Shown here: positions 54,701 through 60,015 of the stretch, in pieces
How the letters are laid out: every line of letters begins with the position of its first letter
Numbering within the stretch: position 1 is the stretch's first letter
Origin: Saksenaea vasiformis B4078
Taxonomy: Eukaryota > Mucoromycota > Mucoromycetes > Mucorales > Saksenaeaceae
Length of the DNA stretch: 60,015 nucleotides
Assembly (NCBI GenBank): GCA_000697055.1
Contig: JNDT01002227.1
Location: 1-60,015, forward strand
Direction: 5' to 3'
Translations under genes and position numbers: made by a program
The notes under the pieces: model-generated
The model's database searches: none
Seen by the model: the letters and a program-made list of their open reading frames with translations, nothing else
Told to the model about the DNA's origin: nothing

Positions 54701-57009
54701 TGAGCATCAGCGACATTTTGAAGAGCTGCTTGTTTTATCCACTCGTACGCACGGACATAGTCTCTCGCAACTCCTTTCCCGTGCCTGTAGAGAAGTCCAA
54801 GTTCGTACTGCGCCCTAGCGTCACCCCATTCAGCAACATTCCTTAGCCATTTATATGCCTCAAGGTAGTTTTGGTCGACACCAAGGCCATCTCTGTACAT
54901 AATTCCGACGTTGTACTGTGCGTGGTCGTAGTTTAATCCAGCAGCCTTTTGAAACCATTCAAACGATTGATAAAGATCCAATTTCACACCTATACCACGA
55001 GAGTACATGCATCCGATGTTGTATTGTGCCTCAGCATGATTTTGACTTGCAGCTTTGAGGAACCATCGAAGTGCTAGAAAGTAATCTTGTATCACGACAC
55101 CGGACATCCGCATAATTCTGAGATTGTATTGTGCATCCGGTTCACCCTGTATAGCTGCTTTCGTAAACCATTTATATGCTTCCACATAGTCTTGGACAGT
55201 TCCTACTCCAGCGCTATACATGATACCCAGGTTGTATTGAGCCTTGCTATTACCCTGCTCCGCGGATTTGTAATAAAATTTGAAGGCTTTGAAATCGTCG
55301 TGGTCAACACCTTCACCATGATGATACATGTATGCCACTCTATTGCATGCGTTGACGTTGCTTTGTTCAGCGGCCTTTTCAAACCATTTAAACGCTTCAA
55401 TAAGGTCCTGCTCCACACCATGGGCGTGAATGTAGGCAATGCCAAGGTCGTACTGTGCCTCTGCATGGCCGTCCTCTGCAGATTTTTTGAACCAGGACAT
55501 AGCCTCAGCAAAGTCCTTCTCCACGCCAATTCCGTCTTTGTACATCATCCCAAGGTCATACTGTGCATTGCAATTCCCCTTATTAGCAGCCTTCTTTATC
55601 AATTGGACAGCCTCAGCAAGGTTATTATATACAATTATACCATCTCTGTACATTGTACCGAGAGTATATTGCGCATTAGCATTGTTTTGAGAAGCTGCCT
55701 TGGTTAGCCATTCCAGAGCTTTTGGGTTATTTTGATCGACTCCTTTCCCATCTCTATATGCTATCGCAAGATTGTATTGAGCATCGGTGTCGGATTCAAT
55801 AGTTGCTTTCGTGAAACACTCGCACATTTCAATATGGTCTTGGCTGACACCGTAACCTTTTGCGTACATAATCCATAATTTGTGATGCGCAGCCCTGTTT
55901 TCGTAGAAAGTAGACGCTACCTCCAAATCGATCGGTTTTTCGACGCTGTGACTAATCCTCTTCTTCTCGTCTATATTACATTGCTCTGAGAACCGTTTTC
56001 GAATGACTGCTTTGAAAACATTTTCCACAGCAATTTTTAAATCGTTTGGTAAAAGACAATGCGTAGGGTTGAGATGCTGAAACTGGATAATTATTGGATT
56101 AGCTGTAATAGATGCTATCCAGCTGACAACGTCTGGTCTTGAGAGAGATAATTCAGAACGGTCAGTTGGACCGTATACAAGGCAGGAGTCCCCTCCTAAA
56201 ACGTTAGAGGTAGCAAACTCTACAGACGAGACATGGAATTACCTGGTCAAGGCCGACCATCAGTGTTTCAACGCTGATCATATCTCGCTGTAACAAAAAC
56301 AGTTGATGCTTACAGGTAAGCCTTTTTTTTATCGAGTATTTTATTGACAATTTTTGTCAGGTGACTGTAGAAGCCAAACCTGCACAACACGTCTTGTAAT
56401 GCGTGATATTTTTCTTCATCTGTGTCTGCCTTCAGGGCTTGTTGGATAGCGTTTACAAAGTTTGAGGTCTTTACGATAGACCCTGGCAGAAGCTCCATCT
56501 AATAAGCCACTGAATATGTCTCATGTTCACTGAAAATATCAGATCATTTACTTTGGCACAGGAAACGTACGCAACGAGGCATTTTGCTGTTTTGGTCGCA
56601 CTGCGCGACTCTTTGTTGTTACGCATGCTACAGCTGGCATTCGCGGCAGCATCGTATGCAAACGTCGCTGGGAAAATATCGCGGAAATCACAATCAAGCA
56701 ACAGTTCGTTCATGATATCTTCCTTCTTGATGTTCTTTGTGCAGACGTGCTCACAAAACGGCTCCTCAACGGAATACTCACGTATCAGATTGTAGATATC
56801 GTCTAGGCCATATTTCAATTCTGACGCGGGCTCTTCAGCTATTTTTCCATCAAAATGAACACCGTGGGTGCACTGCTTGATGAAATGGCTATCCTGGTCC
56901 AGTGTGGAGCGTGTAGCACACTCCTATGAGCAAAGGTGTCAAATAAGCACCGATACGGAGGGTGTAATACCTTCACTGTCAAGATCCTACATTCGTCGTG
57001 AAAAGACAT
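51787..57009 (-). pseudogene. MACPF-like domain plus ~35 Sel1-like repeats; frame broken by two TAA codons
   Basis: Start MSFHDECRI (57009); exon 1 56971-57009, exon 2 56531-56923, exon 3 from 56498, and a long last exon from ~56195. Exon 3 carries FVNAIQQAL and ALQDVLCRFGFY; the last exon opens with GGDSCLVYG and VVSWIASI. These fit a fungal MACPF-like fold, which in other proteins assembles at membranes. The joins between 56530 and 56195 are unclear (a 32-nt putative intron, one phase mismatch). From ~55920 down, Sel1-like repeats (consensus WFxKAAxQGxAxAQxNLGxMY) form a solenoid: ~16 before a TAA at 54178-54180, ~17 before a TAA at 52162-52164, ~2 after. All three segments are in one frame and both stops replace the repeat's conserved Gln. 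It is either a recent pseudogene or read through. Known fungal Sel1 proteins are scaffolds. Confidence 0.75.
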
Positions 57010-58035
57010 AGAAGAAGAAAAGAAGGTTGTAACACTTCCTCTAATTTATGCTGACATCGTTTCAGCTTCAGTAAGGTTCACGCCATATTCCAAGGTGCCA
57101 CACACTTTTATCTGTACTGATGAAATTATGTGTTATCGGAGTACTGTAAAAGTCAATAGAAGCTTGGACTACGTAGACCTATGTACGGTAGCTGATGTTC
57201 AGGCATAGGACCGCAATAGCTGGCGAACGTAATCGGATAATCGGAGTACGGCACTTTGGGACAGCAAATAGTTGTTTCGCAGTGGTAGGATTCAGCGTCG
57301 TGCTACCTTTCCAGTTGGTACCATAGTGCTTTCAATGTTGCAGCTGCAACATTGTTTAACCTTTATAAATGATTATGGTTAGAGAAAGTGCCTTAGAAAT
57401 ACCATTTTGAACGTCGGTTTTTGAAGAAACAGTTATAAAATTCCATCGCCTTTTCACAAGTGCACGTCGGTTATATGATCTCATCCACGGTGCCTTTTGA
57501 ATCTATACACGCTATAGTTGGCAGCAGCAGATAATCTCACCCAACGATGCCACCTTGTGTCTCTCTGCGTTGTGTATCAGTAAGCATTATATGCATACAG
57601 CGGTTCTTCCTTGAGTTAAACGCATAAGGCAATCTTTCTTGAACGAGAGCGTGTACAGTACGTTTCCTCACATTACCTAAAGAGCGGAAACTAGATAGAT
57701 CACCGTTCGGCTAAAACAGATGGTGTTGCCAGACTACATGGGACGATCCTAAATATTGCATCGTGAGAGCTAGGGAGCATCTTGGAGTTACGGCTCAGTA
57801 TAGCTAGCTTTTTTGATATTTTTCTGATTTGTAAATGTTAAAGAAAAACATCCGAAGCAATGAATTTATAACCAGGACACAATGGCCATCTGACTTAAAC
57901 GAGTCGTACAATTATACCTGATTATCTAATAATCCAAACAATCTTATGTACACTGTACTAGAGATTAAAACTGTTCAAACACTTTACTGTAGTCAGATTT
58001 CGCAGCCTCATGACAAGAGGCTAAATCTACAAGGC
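57010..58035. other. Intergenic, no recognised gene
   Basis: Should include the promoter of the MACPF/Sel1 locus at its left end. No ORF with motifs, RNA gene or clear repeat seen. Confidence 0.4.
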
Positions 58036-58720
58036 CTTGAATACACATTTACATCATCCAAACGTTTACTTTGCGTTTGTGCCAAATCAATCTTGCGTCC
58101 GGTATCCGTGAACTTTCGCACAGAGAAGCAAGTACCTTTACAGCAAATCAAAAGTGTATTGCGCTGGCCCATTGTAATAGATTCCCCAACACACCAATCG
58201 AAACGCGCAAAGGGACAGTATTTAAAGGGACGCATGAATCCTTCTTTTTTTTTTTGGTTCTGTTTTCTTTATTGCATCCCCGGTATGTACTGGAATTGAC
58301 TATTCATACGGGATTCCTCATGTCTTTTTTTCTATTGTTCAGATTCCTGGTCGTTAAACTCACAAAGCCGGCCACAAGCCATGCCGATCCCATCTCGCCG
58401 CCGGCACCCGCTATGGTGCGGGGCTGGCCCCTGCTGAATGGCAGGAGTACCCTTATGGTGTAAGTAAGAAGACATCAGAATATCTTTCATTTACTAACGG
58501 TGAATGCCGTTTTATGCTGCTCCGATAAATTATGCGTCCATCTGGGGGGCCAAGTTGATGTAAGTAAACGTGATGATTTTGTTGCCAATTCATTAACTAA
58601 TGACCGTATATTTTATTTTTCTCTCAGCGCAAAACTGGCTCTTCATGGACGCATAATTTATTTTAGAGTAGCGTAAAATGCCATTCAATAAACAGTACAT
58701 CACTTCAGCAATGCCGTAAA
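58036..58720 (-). repeat. Dispersed repeat family copy (minus orientation)
   Basis: 58036-58090 matches 9915-9975, and 58290-58715 matches 27105-27425 and the reverse complement of 50960-51100: AGAAGACATCA, ATCTTTCATTTACTAAC, CTCTTCATGGACGC, AGCGTAAAA, TTCAATAAACAGTA. It ends ten bases before the stop of the neighbouring Sel1-repeat gene, so it may supply that gene's 3' untranslated region. Confidence 0.65.
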
Positions 58721-58729
58721 GAAAATTGG

Positions 58730-60015
58730 CTATGTGTACTTTTCAGATGTCTTGGAAGATCCAGCAACGCATTCCTCGGCGAGGTCTTCGTCGGTAATCT
58801 CTTGTATCCTTTCCCCTGCGTCTATGACATCGCGTTCTGGATCGAACATATAGTCATCAAAAACAAGTTTCTCAGCAAGGTGTCGATCAAGCTCCTCTTG
58901 GAACTTCTTCGGCATCGTTGTAAACTCCCGACCGTCATTTTTCCAAGGACAGAAAAAGGGTGAGACTGAGGCTGGCGCCTTGCCTTTAGCTTCTGCATGA
59001 TTGAATTCAGTACCGCCATTTGATAGTTTTTGAGTGATCGTTTCGGCCAACTCTCTCAATACCTCTGCATCCTCGTCAGGCTCGGCTACATTGATCACGT
59101 TATTTACTATCTCGCTAATACGTTTAGACAGATCGCCTCGCAACCGTTCATTGTCCCCATCTCCTCCGGACGCATCGGCCTGAATGCTAGTGACTTCGGG
59201 TGGCTCAAGAATGCGTTCAAGCACTTGTTCGTCTTCCATATCGTCCGTACCATTTCGCAGCTTGTGAAGCCTCTCCAGTAAATCGTCATGCATCAATTCA
59301 GAAGGCCATTGTGCATCAAAGACAGCTTCTTCGCGGTCGATGAGCGCGTCGAGGTCAAGGTTAATGGCCTTCTCCCCTAGGTATTGAGCAGCTGCTTTTT
59401 TGAACCATTCAGACGCTTTTTCCTTGTCACACTCCACACCTTTGCCATGGTAGTACATTTTACAGAGTAATAATTGCGCCTTGTAAAGACCCTGTTCAGC
59501 CGCTTTTCCAATCCATTCAAACGATCTCTTATAGTCGCGTTTCACACCTTCACCCTTCCTGTACATATTGCCGACGTTATATTGTGCCCGGGCTTCACCT
59601 CGATGAGCTGCCTTTTTGAACCACATGAAGGCTTTTGTGTGGTCATGTTCCACTCCTTCGCCTGTATTGTACATCACGCCAACATTAAACTGTGCGTCAA
59701 CTTCGCCTAAATCAGCTGCCTTTTTGAACCATTCGAATGCTTTTTTCGCGTTGCATTCTACACCATCGCCGTTATTATACATAACTCCGAGGTTAAATTG
59801 TGCGGCGGAAACGTCCTGGTTTGCAGCCTTCAAGAACCATTCGTACGCTTTTTCTGGGTTGCGCTCCACGCCTTTACCCGCAAGATACATAGTCCCAACG
59901 TTAACTTGTGCCTGGGAAACTCCCTGGATAGCAGCCTTCTCAAACCACTCAAAGGCTTTACTATCGCTACATTCTACACCTTCGCCTTGGCTGTACATAA
60001 CGCCAATGTTAAATT
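58730..60015 (-). CDS. Sel1-like repeat protein, C-terminal part, runs off the window
   Basis: Open to the right edge, so the N-terminus is missing. At least six full Sel1-like repeats are visible (for example FEWFEKAAIQGVSQAQVNVG and AFMWFKKAAHRGEARAQYNV), closely related to the repeats of the 51787-57009 locus. Unlike that locus, the repeats are followed by a ~200-residue acidic, partly helical tail with no repeats (DLDALIDREEAVFDAQWPSE, LDRHLAEKLVFDDYMFDPE), ending SSKTSEKYT. The tail may be an effector or partner-binding part; I do not recognise it. The frame is intact in the visible part. Both loci are on the minus strand 1.7 kb apart, which suggests a local gene family. Confidence 0.85.
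   Translation of the reverse strand, partial: FNIGVMYSQGEGVECSDSKAFEWFEKAAIQGVSQAQVNVGTMYLAGKGVERNPEKAYEWFLKAANQDVSAAQFNLGVMYNNGDGVECNAKKAFEWFKKAADLGEVDAQFNVGVMYNTGEGVEHDHTKAFMWFKKAAHRGEARAQYNVGNMYRKGEGVKRDYKRSFEWIGKAAEQGLYKAQLLLCKMYYHGKGVECDKEKASEWFKKAAAQYLGEKAINLDLDALIDREEAVFDAQWPSELMHDDLLERLHKLRNGTDDMEDEQVLERILEPPEVTSIQADASGGDGDNERLRGDLSKRISEIVNNVINVAEPDEDAEVLRELAETITQKLSNGGTEFNHAEAKGKAPASVSPFFCPWKNDGREFTTMPKKFQEELDRHLAEKLVFDDYMFDPERDVIDAGERIQEITDEDLAEECVAGSSKTSEKYT

Noticed and set aside
52948..55707. Long plus-strand ORFs opposite the Sel1 repeats (up to 230 codons)
   Set aside because: They repeat with the same ~36-codon period as the Sel1 units and are antisense shadows of the real repeats.

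Overview
The window is nuclear DNA of a filamentous fungus, most likely an early-diverging Mucoromycota (Mucorales-like) species. The genes have many short spliceosomal introns, mostly 45-65 nt with GTRNGY donors and CTAAC/CTAAT-like branch sites. Gene content fits this: a siderophore-iron MFS transporter, a VHS-GAT Lsb5 homologue, a GNL1 GTPase, a fungal Apd1-type ferredoxin, Sel1-repeat/MACPF proteins and a Fanzor. Decayed DDE_3 transposons, MITE-like repeats and A/T-rich spacers separate the gene islands. Splice sites were read by eye, so exon edges are predictions.

Layout. 1-5250 is repeat-rich: two 265-bp MITE-like copies in inverted orientation, a 1-kb block of interleaved inverted repeats, and two decayed copies of a larger unit. 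5256-5819 holds an unassigned ORF. 7731-16924 is a gene island: siderophore transporter (+), NOPCHAP1-like nucleolar chaperone (+), pterin-4a-carbinolamine dehydratase (+), a GPI-anchored Ser/Thr-rich wall protein (-) and a FYVE-like/RING E3 ligase of the CARP/RNF34 type (-). 17131-20140 is a dead Tc1-like (DDE_3) transposon with ~325-bp terminal inverted repeats and a nested MITE copy. 20592-25319 holds an Apd1-like [2Fe-2S] protein and a long disordered protein, both minus. 25400-29000 is mainly repeats, including a degenerate ~40-bp minisatellite. 29059-38084 holds a GM130-like golgin, a small lineage-specific ORF and a tail-anchored coiled-coil protein with a dynein-adaptor CC1-box motif. 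A decayed RPL5 pseudogene lies at 38820-39530. 42119-46012 holds Lsb5-like and GNL1 genes head to tail, 48 bp apart.

The two most notable loci are at the right. At 46554-50346 lies a Fanzor, the eukaryotic TnpB-related RNA-guided nuclease family. Its RuvC and zinc-ribbon motifs are intact, but the N-terminal half carries stops and frame changes; two small hairpins follow the stop codon directly and are a candidate guide-RNA/right-end region. At 51787-57009 (-) lies a MACPF-like N-terminal domain followed by about 35 Sel1-like repeats. This frame is broken by two TAA codons that fall at the same Gln position of the repeat consensus. A second Sel1-repeat gene runs off the right edge. A dispersed repeat family with a short conserved ORF recurs at least seven times and links the accessory parts of the window.
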